Below are positions 37,542-47,679 of a stretch of DNA of 64,000 nt, piece after piece. The translations under genes and the position numbers were made by a program. The stretch's first letter is position 1; the number at the start of each line of letters is the position of its first letter. This DNA comes from Sulfuritalea sp. (GTDB taxonomy: Bacteria; Pseudomonadota; Gammaproteobacteria; Burkholderiales; Rhodocyclaceae): positions 62,001 through 126,000 of the forward strand of contig JADJFK010000001.1 in the NCBI GenBank assembly GCA_016708585.1. The letters run 5' to 3'. The notes under the pieces were generated by a model. The model was not told the DNA's origin. It was given only the letters and a program-made list of their open reading frames with translations, and did no database searches.

Positions 37542-38786
37542 ATGCCCAGCCAGAGAATCGAATTTGCCGGTAGCCAGAACAGCCAGCTTGCCGGACGACT
37601 CGACACGCCGGAGACGGCGCCGCGGGCCTGGGCGGTGTTTGCCCATTGCTTCACCTGCTCCAAGGACAGCAAGGCGGCCTCCTTCATCGCGCGGGGGCTG
37701 GCGGAAGCCGGCTTCGGCGTGCTGCGTTTCGACTTCACGGGGCTGGGCGGCAGCGGCGGCGATTTCGCCAACACGCATTTCAGTTCCAACGTGGATGATC
37801 TGGTCGCCGCCGCGGACTGGCTGCGCGCCAACCACGGCGCCCCGGCGCTGCTGATCGGCCATTCGCTGGGCGGTGCGGCCGTCCTCGCGGCGGCCCATCG
37901 CGTCACCGACTGCGTTGCCGTGGCGACGCTGGGCGCGCCTTTCGAGCCGACGCACGTCACCCGGCAATTCGCCGACGGACTCAAGCTGATCGAAGCGGAG
38001 GGACGGGCCACCGTGCAACTCGCCGGGCGGCCCTTCACCCTCCGGCGCGAGTTCGTCGAAGACCTGGCCGGCCAGGCGCAGGCCAGGCGCATCCGGGAAC
38101 TGCACCGTCCCCTGCTGGTACTGCATGCGCCGCTGGACACGGTGGTATCCGTCGACAGCGCGCGGCAGATTTTCGAGGCCGCCCTGCATCCGAAATCCTT
38201 TGTCTCGCTCGACGATGCCGACCACCTGCTCGACAACTCCGCCGACGCACGCTACGCGGCCGGGGTGATCGCCGCCTGGGCGCAACGCTACCTGCCGCCT
38301 GCCGGCTTGCCGGATCAAGCCGGCGCGGCGCCGGCTGCCGCCGGCGATGGAACGGTGCATGTGGCGGAACGCGGCACGGGAGCGTTTACCGTTGCCATCA
38401 GCGCCGGGCGGCACACCTGGCTGGGTGACGAACCGGCAGGCGTCGGCGGCGACGATCTCGGACCGAGTCCCTACGACATGCTGACGGCGGCGCTGGGCGC
38501 CTGCACGGCGATGACGCTGCGCATGTATGCGCGGCAGAAACAATGGCCCCTGGACAACGTCCGGGTCGTGCTCAGGCACTCGAAGGTTCATGCCAGCGAT
38601 TGTTCCTCATGCGAAACCGTCAGCGGCAAGATCGATCGCATCGAACGCGTGGTGCATATTGAAGGAGCGCTCGACGCAGAGCAGCGCCGGCGCCTGCTGG
38701 AAATAGCCGACAAATGCCCGGTTCACCGCACGCTGCACTCCGAAGTGGAGGTGATTACGCGGCTCGGCGAGTCCGCCGCGCAGTGA
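37542..38786 (+). CDS. Bifunctional alpha/beta hydrolase - OsmC peroxiredoxin-like protein
   Basis: 414 residues. Residues 1-250: alpha/beta hydrolase with nucleophile elbow GHSLGGA and His in DDADHLL. Residues 280-410: OsmC fold with GPSPYDMLTAALGACTAMTL and SGKIDRIERVV, ending DKCPVHRTLH. OsmC enzymes reduce organic hydroperoxides through two Cys (CTAM, CPVH). The fusion is known in other proteobacteria and probably links ester hydrolysis to peroxide defence. Confidence 0.9.
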   Translation: MPSQRIEFAGSQNSQLAGRLDTPETAPRAWAVFAHCFTCSKDSKAASFIARGLAEAGFGVLRFDFTGLGGSGGDFANTHFSSNVDDLVAAADWLRANHGAPALLIGHSLGGAAVLAAAHRVTDCVAVATLGAPFEPTHVTRQFADGLKLIEAEGRATVQLAGRPFTLRREFVEDLAGQAQARRIRELHRPLLVLHAPLDTVVSVDSARQIFEAALHPKSFVSLDDADHLLDNSADARYAAGVIAAWAQRYLPPAGLPDQAGAAPAAAGDGTVHVAERGTGAFTVAISAGRHTWLGDEPAGVGGDDLGPSPYDMLTAALGACTAMTLRMYARQKQWPLDNVRVVLRHSKVHASDCSSCETVSGKIDRIERVVHIEGALDAEQRRRLLEIADKCPVHRTLHSEVEVITRLGESAAQ

Positions 38787-38873
38787 GGAAATAGCCCGGC
38801 GGCAGCGCGGGGTATTTCCGCTGCCTTGCGCCGGATCTGCCCCGGCCCGACGTAATCCGCTATCCTTTCGCCC

Positions 38874-39716
38874 ATGCAAGTCGTGCTCATCAGCGGCCTT
38901 TCCGGTTCCGGCAAATCCATCGCCCTCAACGTGCTGGAGGATTCCGGCTATTACTGCGTGGACAACCTGCCGGCGCCGCTGCTGTCGGACCTGGTGGCCC
39001 ACCTGCGGGCGGAAGGCCACGCGCTGGTCGCCGTGGCGGTCGACATGCGCGGCGGCGCGAGCATCGCGGCGCTGCCGCCGCAGCTGCGCAAGCTGGAGGC
39101 GGAGCGCGTCACGCTGCGCTTCGTCTTCCTCGATGCGCGCGACGAGGTGCTGATCCAGCGCTTTTCCGAAACCCGCCGGCGCCATCCGCTGGCCGGCGAC
39201 GACGTGACGCTGGAGGAGGCCATCGCGCGCGAGCGCGAGGCGCTGGAAATGCTGGCCTCGCTCGGCCACCACATCGACACCAGCAACCTGCGGCCGAATG
39301 CGCTGCGCGCCGGCATCAAGGAGTTCGCCGCGCTCGACGAACGCAGCGGGCTGGTCCTGCTGTTCGAATCCTTCGGCTTCAAGCACGGCATCCCGCTCGA
39401 TGCCGACCTGGTGTTCGACGTGCGCTGCCTGCCCAATCCGCATTACGACCCGGCGCTGCGCCCGCTCACCGGGCGCGATGCCGAGGTGATCCGCTTCCTC
39501 GACGCGCAGCCGGAAGTGGCGCGCATGGAGGCCGACCTGCGCCGCTTCATCGGCGACTGGCTGCCGGCCTACGTCCGCGACAACCGTTCCTACCTGACGG
39601 TCGGCATCGGCTGCACCGGCGGCCAGCACCGCTCGGTGTATCTGGCCGAACGCCTCGCCGCGCATTTTCGCGGCACGGCGCGGGTGCTGGTGCGCCACCG
39701 CACACTCATCGAATGA
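38874..39716 (+). CDS. rapZ: RNase adapter protein RapZ
   Basis: 280 residues. Walker A GLSGSGKS at residues 8-15, DSGYYCVDNLPAPLL, and the C-terminal part with GCTGGQHRSVYLAERLA. RapZ binds nucleotides and regulates glmS sRNA turnover via RNase E in E. coli; in other bacteria it affects envelope precursor supply. First of four tightly linked genes. ATGA overlap with the next. Confidence 0.95.
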   Translation: MQVVLISGLSGSGKSIALNVLEDSGYYCVDNLPAPLLSDLVAHLRAEGHALVAVAVDMRGGASIAALPPQLRKLEAERVTLRFVFLDARDEVLIQRFSETRRRHPLAGDDVTLEEAIAREREALEMLASLGHHIDTSNLRPNALRAGIKEFAALDERSGLVLLFESFGFKHGIPLDADLVFDVRCLPNPHYDPALRPLTGRDAEVIRFLDAQPEVARMEADLRRFIGDWLPAYVRDNRSYLTVGIGCTGGQHRSVYLAERLAAHFRGTARVLVRHRTLIE

Positions 39717-40159
39717 AGGAGCGCATCCCGGACGGCCTGCGCGAGATGCTGGCGCAGGCGACGGGCGCCGGCCACCTGCCCTGGCGCGCGCTGCTGAAAC
39801 CCGGCGACTGGCTGCTGCTGGTCTGCGCCGCGGCGCTGGTCGCGGCGTCCTATCCGCTGCTGTGGCGCGGCGGCGTGGCGGACCGCGCCATCGTCAGGCG
39901 CGATGGCCAGCTGGTCACCGAACTGGCGCTCAACGTGGCGCGCAAGTACGAGGTCACCGGCGCCATCGGCACCACGGTGATCGAGGTGCAGCCCGGCCGC
40001 GCCCGCGTGCTGTCCGATCCGGGGCCGCGCCAGTATTGCGTGCAGCAGGGCTGGCTGACGCGCGCCAACGCCGTGGCGATCTGCGCGCCGAACCATGTCA
40101 CGCTGCAGCTCGCGGGACGCGGCGGCCGCAACGATGCCTATGACACCCTCAACTATTGA
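39713..40159 (+). CDS. NusG domain II-containing membrane-anchored protein
   Basis: 148 residues. One transmembrane helix (WLLLVCAAALVAASYPLLW) then a small beta domain (TTVIEVQPGRARVLSDPGPRQYC) of the NusG-II family and CAPNHVTLQL. Found next to Gx transporters and ApbE genes in many bacteria, so a role in flavin or quinone-linked membrane processes is suspected, not shown. Confidence 0.85.
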   Translation: MKERIPDGLREMLAQATGAGHLPWRALLKPGDWLLLVCAAALVAASYPLLWRGGVADRAIVRRDGQLVTELALNVARKYEVTGAIGTTVIEVQPGRARVLSDPGPRQYCVQQGWLTRANAVAICAPNHVTLQLAGRGGRNDAYDTLNY

Positions 40160-40703
40160 GCTGCCGGTCACCGCCGACGACTACCGCATCGCGCGCTACG
40201 CGGCAGCGGCGATCGCGCTGACCGTCGCCGAAGCCGCGCTGCCCAGCCCGCTGCCCGGCATCAAGCCGGGGCTGGCCAACATCATCGTGCTGGTGGTGCT
40301 GGCGCGCTACGGCTGGCGCGATGCGGCCTGGGTCAGCCTGCTGCGCGTGGTGGCCGGCAGCCTGGTGATCGGCCAGTTCCTCGCGCCCGGCTTCTTCCTC
40401 GCGCTGGCCGGCGCGCTGTGCAGCCTCGGCGTGCTGGCGCTGGCGCAGCATCTGCCGTCGCGTTTCTTCGGCCCGGTCTCGGCCAGCGTGCTGGCGGCCT
40501 TCGCCCACATCGGCGGCCAGATCGCGCTGGCCCGCGCCTGGCTGGTGCCGCACGACGGCGTGTTCTACCTGCTGCCGCTGTTCGCCACGGCGGCGCTGGT
40601 CTTCGGTACCCTCAACGGCCTGGTCGCGGCGCGCCTGCTGTCCACACCCGTGGCGACGCCCGCTACCACCGCCACACCATCCACAGTGGAGCCCGGCCCA
40701 TGA
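40140..40703 (+). CDS. Gx transporter family protein (heptaprenyl diphosphate synthase component I-like)
   Basis: 187 residues with five or more hydrophobic helices (PGLANIIVLVVLARYGWRDA; SLVIGQFLAPGFFLALAGAL; AFAHIGGQIALARAWLV). Member of the ECF-like Gx transporter group. Start ATG overlaps the NusG-II gene by 20 bp. ATGA overlap with the next gene. Confidence 0.85.
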   Translation: MTPSTIELPVTADDYRIARYAAAAIALTVAEAALPSPLPGIKPGLANIIVLVVLARYGWRDAAWVSLLRVVAGSLVIGQFLAPGFFLALAGALCSLGVLALAQHLPSRFFGPVSASVLAAFAHIGGQIALARAWLVPHDGVFYLLPLFATAALVFGTLNGLVAARLLSTPVATPATTATPSTVEPGP

Positions 40704-41308
40704 TCATTCCCCTGTTTCCCCTGCAGTCGGTGCTGTTCCCCGGCGGCCGGCTGCCGCTGCGGATTTTCGAGCAGCGCTACATGGACATGGCCAAGCTGTG
40801 CCTGAAGGAATCGACCTCCTTCGGCATCTGCCTGATCGCCGAAGGGGACGAGGTGGCGAGCGCCGGGAAGAAGCCCGCCGCGCCGCACCGGGTCGGCACG
40901 CTGGCGCACATCGCCGACTGGGACATGCAGCAGCTGGGCGTGCTCGACATCATCGCCCAGGGCGGCGAGCGCTTTCGCCTGCTGCGCCACTGGGTCGAGG
41001 ATTCCGGCCTGCAGAAGGGGGAAATCGAACTCATCGCCGCGCCGGCGGTGCTGCCGGTGCCCGGCGCCTATGCCCGGCTGGTGCCGCTGCTGCGCGCCAT
41101 CGTCGAGGACATGGAGGCCGGTGCGCCGAATGCGCCCGCCGCGCCGCACCGGTTTTTCGATGCCGGCTGGCTCGGCATGCGCTATGCCGAAGTGCTGCCG
41201 ATTCCCGCGCTGGCAAGGCAGAAACTGCTGGAACTCGACGACAGCATCGACCGGCTCGAAATCATCTATCGCTTTCTGGAAGGCAAGGGCTTGCTGCCGG
41301 AAGCCTGA
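40700..41308 (+). CDS. LON-substrate-binding-domain protein
   Basis: 202 residues: IPLFPLQSVLFPGGRLPLRIFEQRYMDM is the start of the Lon N-terminal PUA-like domain. Lacks the AAA and protease parts. These stand-alone proteins bind unfolded substrates or nucleotides; role unknown. Ends convergently overlapping mutY by 43 bp. Confidence 0.88.
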   Translation: MIIPLFPLQSVLFPGGRLPLRIFEQRYMDMAKLCLKESTSFGICLIAEGDEVASAGKKPAAPHRVGTLAHIADWDMQQLGVLDIIAQGGERFRLLRHWVEDSGLQKGEIELIAAPAVLPVPGAYARLVPLLRAIVEDMEAGAPNAPAAPHRFFDAGWLGMRYAEVLPIPALARQKLLELDDSIDRLEIIYRFLEGKGLLPEA

Positions 41309-42336
41309 ATCTGTCCGAGGATGCGCCGCACCGGCGTCGGCAGCGCGGCGCCGGCGGTAGCAGCCAGGTCCAGCCATCGCAGGCCCGGCTCCATTGCCGC
41401 ATGACCGGGCGTTACGCGCAGCAGCAGCGGCGTGATGCGCAGGCGGAAATGGCTGAAGGCGTGGTCAAAAGAAGTCGGCGCCGGCGGGACGGCGACGACG
41501 CGGCAGGCGAAGCGCTGCGCCACCCATTCCCGTGCGTCGGTGCCTGTCGGCAGTTCCGGCAGCGACAGCAGGCCGCCCCAGATGCCGGCCGGCGGCCGGG
41601 TTTCGAGCAGGACGCGGTCGCCGTCCTGCAGCACCAGCAGCGTGGCCTCTCGTTGCGGAATCGTGCGGCGCGGTTTTGCGCTCGGCAACTCCGCGGTGCG
41701 GCCGCTACTGCGAGCGACGCAGAGATCGCTCAGCGGGCAGGCTTCGCAGCGCGGCTTGCTGCGCGTGCACACCGTGGCGCCGAGATCCATCTGCGCCTGG
41801 TTGTAGGTCGCGCCGTGGCGCGCCGGCATCAGCTCCGCGGCCAGCGCCCACAGGCGTTTTTCGACCGCGCCGGCGCCCGGGAAGCCTTCGATGCCGAAGG
41901 CGCGGCACAGCACCCGCTTGACGTTGCCGTCGAGGATCGGCGCCTGGGCGCCGAAGCAAATGGTGGCGATGGAGTTGGCCGTGGAGCGGCCGATGCCGGG
42001 CAGTTGCGCGATCGCTTCGGGGCCGCGCGGAAACCTGCCGCCGTGCTCGCGCATCACGGCTTGCGCGCAGGCGTGCAGGTTGCGCGCGCGGGCGTAGTAG
42101 CCGAGCCCGCTCCACAGCGCCATGACCTCGGCCACCGGCGCCGCGGCGAGTTCGGCAAGCGTGCCGAAGCGTGCCAGGAAGCGCGCGTAGTAGGGGATCA
42201 CCGTCGCCACCTGCGTCTGCTGCAACATGATTTCCGACAGCCAGACGCGGTAGGGGTCGCTGGTGTTCTGCCAGGGCAGGTCGTGGCGGCCGTGGCGCTT
42301 GTGCCAGCGGACCAGGCGCGCGGCGAAGTCGCTCAC
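41266..42336 (-). CDS. mutY: A/G-specific adenine DNA glycosylase
   Basis: 356 residues from a GTG at 42336. HhH motif LPGIGRSTANSIA, catalytic Glu in LSEIMLQQTQ and Asp in PILDGNVKRV, then a [4Fe-4S] ligand set C-x6-C-x2-C-x5-C (CTRSKPRCEACPLSDLC). C-terminal NUDIX-like domain for 8-oxoG recognition. Removes adenine paired with 8-oxoguanine. A dispersed repeat copy adds AVPPAPTS in the NUDIX part. Start seven bases after purT, so co-transcribed. Confidence 0.95.
   Translation of the reverse strand: MSDFAARLVRWHKRHGRHDLPWQNTSDPYRVWLSEIMLQQTQVATVIPYYARFLARFGTLAELAAAPVAEVMALWSGLGYYARARNLHACAQAVMREHGGRFPRGPEAIAQLPGIGRSTANSIATICFGAQAPILDGNVKRVLCRAFGIEGFPGAGAVEKRLWALAAELMPARHGATYNQAQMDLGATVCTRSKPRCEACPLSDLCVARSSGRTAELPSAKPRRTIPQREATLLVLQDGDRVLLETRPPAGIWGGLLSLPELPTGTDAREWVAQRFACRVVAVPPAPTSFDHAFSHFRLRITPLLLRVTPGHAAMEPGLRWLDLAATAGAALPTPVRRILGQIQASGSKPLPSRKR
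41470..41494 (+). repeat. Dispersed GTCGGCGCCGGC repeat, copy 7 (inside mutY)
   Basis: GTCGGCGCCGGCGGGACGGCG exact after AGAA. On the mutY strand it reads AVPPAPTS in frame. Confidence 0.7.
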
Positions 42337-42343
42337 GGGCGCT

Positions 42344-43576
<1,233 letters not shown>

Positions 43577-43636
43577 CAGGTGCTCCCGATAAATTGATGT
43601 TCCCCCGATTTTAGAGCCTGTTCGCGAGCCGCCCCG

Positions 43637-44128
43637 ATGAACCAGCAGTACCCGCCTTTCCTCGACACCCGCAGCCTGCGCGACGCGCTGGGCGAATTCG
43701 CCACCGGTGTCGCCGTGGTCACCGCGCGCGCGGCCGACGGCCAGCCGGTCGGCGTCACCATCAATTCCTTCGCCTCGGTCTCGCTCGAGCCGCCGCTGGT
43801 GCTGTGGAGCCTGGGCCTGCAGTCGCCGTCGCTGGCGGTGTTCGAGGCCTGCAGCCACTACGCCGTCAATGTGCTCGCCGCCGACCAGGTCGAATGGTCG
43901 CAGCGCTTTTCGCAGTCGCAGGACGACAAGTTCGCCGGCATCGCGACAAAAGTCGGCGCCGGCGGCACGCCGATCCTGCCCGGCTGCAGTGCCTGGTTCG
44001 AGTGCCGCAGCCAGGCGCGCTATCCCGGCGGCGACCACATCATCCTGGTCGGCCATGTCGAGAACTTCAGCCGCCAGGAAAAGCCGCCGCTGATATTCCA
44101 CGGCGGGCAGTACCGCACGCTGGCCTGA
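43637..44128 (+). CDS. Flavin reductase-like protein (FMN-binding split barrel)
   Basis: 163 residues. LRDALGEFATGVAVVTARA, the flavin reductase N-terminus, then GVTINSFASVSLEPPLVLWSL and HIILVGHVENFS. Reduces FMN/FAD with NAD(P)H for a partner monooxygenase that is not seen here. A dispersed repeat copy falls in the loop read as KVGAGGTP. Confidence 0.88.
   Translation: MNQQYPPFLDTRSLRDALGEFATGVAVVTARAADGQPVGVTINSFASVSLEPPLVLWSLGLQSPSLAVFEACSHYAVNVLAADQVEWSQRFSQSQDDKFAGIATKVGAGGTPILPGCSAWFECRSQARYPGGDHIILVGHVENFSRQEKPPLIFHGGQYRTLA
43948..43972 (+). repeat. Dispersed GTCGGCGCCGGC repeat, copy 8 (inside flavin reductase)
   Basis: Exact core with tail GGCACGCCG; frame reads KVGAGGTP. Confidence 0.65.
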
Positions 44129-44143
44129 GCCCGCGCTCCGCAC

Positions 44144-45037
44144 TTGACCGCGAATCCTTCCTCCTCCCGCTCCGGATGGATCGCGGTCGCCGCCACGATC
44201 TGCATCTGGACCGGCTTCATCCTGGTCTCGCGCGCCGGCGGCAAGGGCATGCTGACCGGGTGGGACGTGGCGGGCCTGCGCTTCGGCGTCGGCGGCCTGA
44301 TCGCCCTGTTTTTCCTGGCGCGCGTGAGCCTGCCGCCGCTGAAGGTGATTGCGCTGTTCAGCATCTTCGGCGGCATCGGTTATGCGGTCACGGTGTATTC
44401 GGCCTTCCGCCTGGCGCCCGCGGCCCATGCCTCGGTGCTGATGCCCGGCGCGCTGCCCTTCGCTACGGCGGTGATCGCCTGGCTGTGGCTCAGGCAGGCG
44501 CCTTCGCGGCCGCAGCGCGTGGCGCTCGGCCTGGTGTTTGCCGGCATCGTGTTGACCGCCGCCGATACCTTGTCGCACGGTGCCCGGCTTACCGGCCTGC
44601 AACTGCTCGGCGATGCGCTGTTCCTCTGCGGTTCGTCGGCCTGGGCGGCATTTACCCTGCTGCTGCGCCGCTATCCGATGCCGCCGCTGGCGGCGACGGT
44701 GGCCACCACCCTGGGCAGCGCCGTCGTCTATCTGCCGTTGTGGTGGCTGTTCCTGCCCAGCACGCTCGGCCAGGCGCCGGCGGCCGAGATCGCCCTGCAG
44801 GCGGTGTATCAGGGCGTGCTGGTGGTGTTCGTCGCGATGCTGTTGTACACCTTCGCGGTGCGTCAGATCGGGGCGCAGCCCGTGGCCTTGATGATGGCCG
44901 TGGTGCCGGGGCTGTCGGCCCTGGCGGCGGTGCCCGTGCTGGGCGAGCCGCTGTCGCTGCTCTCGCTGGCCGGCCTCGCGGCCGTTACCGCCGGGGCGGT
45001 GATGGGCGCGCGACAGGCGCCGAAACCCGCCAACTGA
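44144..45037 (+). CDS. DMT-superfamily (EamA) transporter
   Basis: 297 residues with ten predicted helices in two EamA repeats (WIAVAATICIWTGFILVSR first; VALMMAVVPGLSALAAVPVLGEPLS in the second). Likely exporter of metabolites or amino acids. Starts at TTG 44144, needed to include helix 1; no clear RBS. 15 bp after the flavin reductase. Confidence 0.85.
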   Translation: MTANPSSSRSGWIAVAATICIWTGFILVSRAGGKGMLTGWDVAGLRFGVGGLIALFFLARVSLPPLKVIALFSIFGGIGYAVTVYSAFRLAPAAHASVLMPGALPFATAVIAWLWLRQAPSRPQRVALGLVFAGIVLTAADTLSHGARLTGLQLLGDALFLCGSSAWAAFTLLLRRYPMPPLAATVATTLGSAVVYLPLWWLFLPSTLGQAPAAEIALQAVYQGVLVVFVAMLLYTFAVRQIGAQPVALMMAVVPGLSALAAVPVLGEPLSLLSLAGLAAVTAGAVMGARQAPKPAN

Positions 45038-45072
45038 TCAGCGCACCCGGCGTTTGCGCGGCGGGCTTCCGG

Positions 45073-45372
45073 TCAGGAACGGCCGGCTTGCGGGTTCCAG
45101 CTGAAGAGGGCGCGCAGGGCCAGGCTCAGGCGGGTCGGCAGGCCCGGGCCAGGACGGCGCGTCGCGGTCTGCGCCACGGATGCCTGGGGATTCCATGCGA
45201 ACAGCGGGCGCACACTCTCGGCCAGAACGTTCAGGACGGACAGAACGCTGGCAGCGAGCAGCCGGAAATACAAACCGAGTCGGGCTTGCATCAAGCCCTG
45301 GATGCGCTGGATTTCTTCGGCGCGCAGTCTGCGGGCTTGTTGTTCGATCTTCGAAACATCGATGGGGGACAT
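45073..45372 (-). CDS. Small protein of unknown function, divergent from lysR
   Basis: 99 residues. MSPIDVSKIEQQARRLRAEE is an amphipathic helical N-terminus. A hydrophobic helix (LGLYFRLLAASVLSVLNVLA) follows, and the motif FAWNPQA occurs again near the C-terminus as FSWNPQA, a small internal repeat. AAGGAG ribosome site. The intergenic region with lysR carries two inverted repeats, so it is probably the LysR target. Confidence 0.6.
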   Translation of the reverse strand: MSPIDVSKIEQQARRLRAEEIQRIQGLMQARLGLYFRLLAASVLSVLNVLAESVRPLFAWNPQASVAQTATRRPGPGLPTRLSLALRALFSWNPQAGRS

Positions 45373-45391
45373 GATGAACTCCTTTTTATAT

Positions 45392-45408
45392 TGCGGTGCA
45401 ACACCGCA
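45392..45408. promoter_or_regulatory. 7-bp inverted repeat in the leader of the small gene
   Basis: TGCGGTG-CAA-CACCGCA is a perfect inverted repeat 20 bp before the small gene's ATG on the minus strand. Could be an operator or mRNA hairpin. Confidence 0.4.
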
Positions 45409-45417
45409 TGACTGCAA

Positions 45418-45443
45418 TGTAATTACTATTTAGGAAGATTACA
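45418..45443. promoter_or_regulatory. LysR-type inverted repeat in the divergent promoter region
   Basis: TGTAAT-N14-ATTACA, 50 bp upstream of the lysR start. Layout fits a LysR-type recognition site controlling both genes. Confidence 0.4.
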
Positions 45444-45492
45444 ATTACAATTAGCGGAACAACATTAATGAAATTATTTCAGTAATAGGCCC

Positions 45493-46401
45493 ATGGATCG
45501 CGCCGGAGAGATGACTGCTTTCGTTCGTGCCGTGGAAACCGGCGGGTTCTCTGCTGCGGCGCGGGATCTGGGGCTGACGCCGTCGGCCCTGTCCAAGCTG
45601 GTGACCCGCCTCGAAGACCGGCTCGGCGCCCGGTTGCTGCAGCGGACCACGCGCCGGCTGCAACTGACGGCCGAAGGCGAAGCTTTTTACGCCAGGGCGC
45701 GGCCGATTCTCGCTGCCATGGACGAGGCCGAGGCCGAAGTCGCCCAGGCCGGTGTCAGCCCGCGCGGCCTGCTGCGCCTGCATTGCGGTTCGGCCTTCGG
45801 CATGCACCAGCTGGCGCCGGTCATCCCGCGTTTCCAGGAGCTTCATCCCGCCGTCGAGATGGACATCACCATCAGCGACCAGCCGCTGGGCGCGATGGAG
45901 GAGGGCGTCGACCTGGCGATCCGCATCGGCCCGCTCGACGAGTCGTCGATGGTGGCGCGCCGCATCTGTAACCTGGAACGGGTGATCTGCGCTTCGCCGG
46001 CCTACCTGGAACGCCGCGGCACGCCGCGCACGCCGGACGACCTGCAGCAGCACAACTGCCTGTGGATCACCAGCCTGCCCGCCCTGCGCCGCTGGCCCTT
46101 CGACACCGACGACGGCATCCGCGTCGTGAATGTGGGCGGCAACGTGGCGGCCAACAACGCCGAGACCGTGCTGCAACTGGCGGTGGCCGGGGTCGGCATC
46201 ACGCGCCTGACCGATGTCATCGTCGGCGACGCGATCCGCCGCGGCGAACTGCTGCCCATCCTCACCGACTGGCACCATGTCGAGCCGGTGCCGCTGTATG
46301 CGACGTATCCCAGCGGCCGCAACCTGTCGCCCAAGGTGCGCGCGATGGTCGACTTCCTGGTCGCGGAATTCGGCGGCGCGCCCTGGCGCAGGAAGCGCTG
46401 A
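45493..46401 (+). CDS. LysR-family transcriptional regulator
   Basis: 302 residues: N-terminal winged helix (FSAARDLGLTPSALSKLVTRLEDRLGARLLQRT-like, seen as SAAARDLGLTPSALSKLV) and a periplasmic-binding-like effector domain (ADQPLG..., VGITRLTDVIVGDAI). Diverges from the small gene, its likely target. Effector unknown. Confidence 0.9.
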   Translation: MDRAGEMTAFVRAVETGGFSAAARDLGLTPSALSKLVTRLEDRLGARLLQRTTRRLQLTAEGEAFYARARPILAAMDEAEAEVAQAGVSPRGLLRLHCGSAFGMHQLAPVIPRFQELHPAVEMDITISDQPLGAMEEGVDLAIRIGPLDESSMVARRICNLERVICASPAYLERRGTPRTPDDLQQHNCLWITSLPALRRWPFDTDDGIRVVNVGGNVAANNAETVLQLAVAGVGITRLTDVIVGDAIRRGELLPILTDWHHVEPVPLYATYPSGRNLSPKVRAMVDFLVAEFGGAPWRRKR

Positions 46402-46434
46402 GCACGGCCCGCGATTACGCCGCAAAATGGCGCC

Positions 46435-47655
46435 ATGGCCACCCTGATCCTCCATCCCGGCAAGGAAAAATCCGTCCTGCGCCGCCACCCCTGGCTGTTT
46501 TCCGGCGCCGTCGCGCAGCTCGACGGCCGCGCGCGGCCGGGCGATACCGTCGATGTCGTTTCCCACGAAGGCCGTCCGCTGGGCCGTGCGGCCTGGAGTC
46601 CCGCCTCGCAGATCCGCGCCCGGATCTGGAGTTTCGACGCCGCGGAAAGCATCGACCACGCCTTCTTCAAGCGGCGCGTGGCGGCCTCCGTCGCGCGCCG
46701 CAACGCCCTGCCGGAGCTTGCCGGGCAGCAGGGCCTGCGCCTGATCCACGCCGAATCCGACGGCCTGCCCGGCGTCATCGCCGATCGCTATGGCGATACC
46801 GTGGTGCTGCAACTGACTACCGCGGGCGCCGACAAGTGGCGTGGCGCCATCGCCGACTCTTTGCTCAAGGCCACCGGCTGCGCACGCATCTACGAACGTT
46901 CCGACGTCGAGGTGCGCAAGCTTGAGGGCCTCGAAGCCGTCACCGGCTGGCTTCGTAATGCTCCCCTCCCCCCTGGAGGGGGAGGGGCCGGGGGAGAGGG
47001 GGAGCCGCTCGTGATCGACGAAAACGGCGTGCGCATGGCGGTCGACATCGTCGGCGGCCACAAGACCGGCTTCTACCTCGACCAGCGCGAGAACCGTCGC
47101 CGCGTCGCCGAACTGGCGCGCGGCCGGCGCGTGCTCAACTGCTTCTGCTATACCGCCGGCTTCTCGCTGCAGGCACTGGCCGGCGGCGCGCGCGAAGTGG
47201 TGTCGGTGGACAGTTCCGGCCCGGCGCTGGCCACCGCGCAGCGCAACCTGGCCCTGAACCCGCAGCTCGACGCGGCGCGTGCGATCTGGCGCGAAGCCGA
47301 CGTCTTCGCCGAGTTGCGCAGCCTGCGCGCGGCCGGCGAACGCTTCGACCTGGTGATCCTCGACCCGCCCAAGTTCGCCAACACCGCGGCGCACGCCGAG
47401 CGGGCAGCGCGCGCCTACAAGGACATCAACCTGCTGGGCCTGCAACTGCTCGCGCCCGGCGGCCTGCTGATGACCTACTCATGCTCGGGCGGCATCGGTG
47501 CCGAGCTGTTCGCCAGGATCCTCGCCGGCGCGGCGCTCGACGCAGGACGCAATGCGCGCATCGTGCAGCACCTGCACGGCGCCGCCGACCATCCGGTGGA
47601 CCTGGCTTTCCCCGAGGGCGAATACCTCAAGGGCCTGCTGCTGCAGGTGGACTGA
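46435..47655 (+). CDS. rlmI: 23S rRNA (cytosine-5) methyltransferase RlmI (class I SAM-dependent)
   Basis: 406 residues. N-terminal PUA-like domain (HPGKEKSVLRRHPWLFSG), linker, then SAM domain: LNCFCYTAGFSLQALAGGA, VSVDSSGPAL and VILDPPKF. RlmI methylates a C in 23S rRNA in E. coli. Residues ~176-190 (APLPPGGGGAGGEGEP) come from an in-frame G-rich palindromic repeat. Confidence 0.9.
   Translation: MATLILHPGKEKSVLRRHPWLFSGAVAQLDGRARPGDTVDVVSHEGRPLGRAAWSPASQIRARIWSFDAAESIDHAFFKRRVAASVARRNALPELAGQQGLRLIHAESDGLPGVIADRYGDTVVLQLTTAGADKWRGAIADSLLKATGCARIYERSDVEVRKLEGLEAVTGWLRNAPLPPGGGGAGGEGEPLVIDENGVRMAVDIVGGHKTGFYLDQRENRRRVAELARGRRVLNCFCYTAGFSLQALAGGAREVVSVDSSGPALATAQRNLALNPQLDAARAIWREADVFAELRSLRAAGERFDLVILDPPKFANTAAHAERAARAYKDINLLGLQLLAPGGLLMTYSCSGGIGAELFARILAGAALDAGRNARIVQHLHGAADHPVDLAFPEGEYLKGLLLQVD
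46961..47003. repeat. G/C-palindromic repeat inside rlmI
   Basis: CTCCCCTCCCCCCTGGAGGG followed by GGAGGGGCCGGGGGAGAGGG; in frame, adds ~15 Gly/Pro-rich residues. Same family as 3230-3298 and 57387-57424. Confidence 0.55.
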
Positions 47656-47679
47656 AAAATCGGCGTCGGCGCTACGGCG
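47655..47679 (+). repeat. Dispersed repeat, copy 9 (degenerate, intergenic)
   Basis: AAAATCGGCGTCGGC with tail GCTACGGCG: four or so changes from the consensus. Directly after the rlmI stop. Confidence 0.4.
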
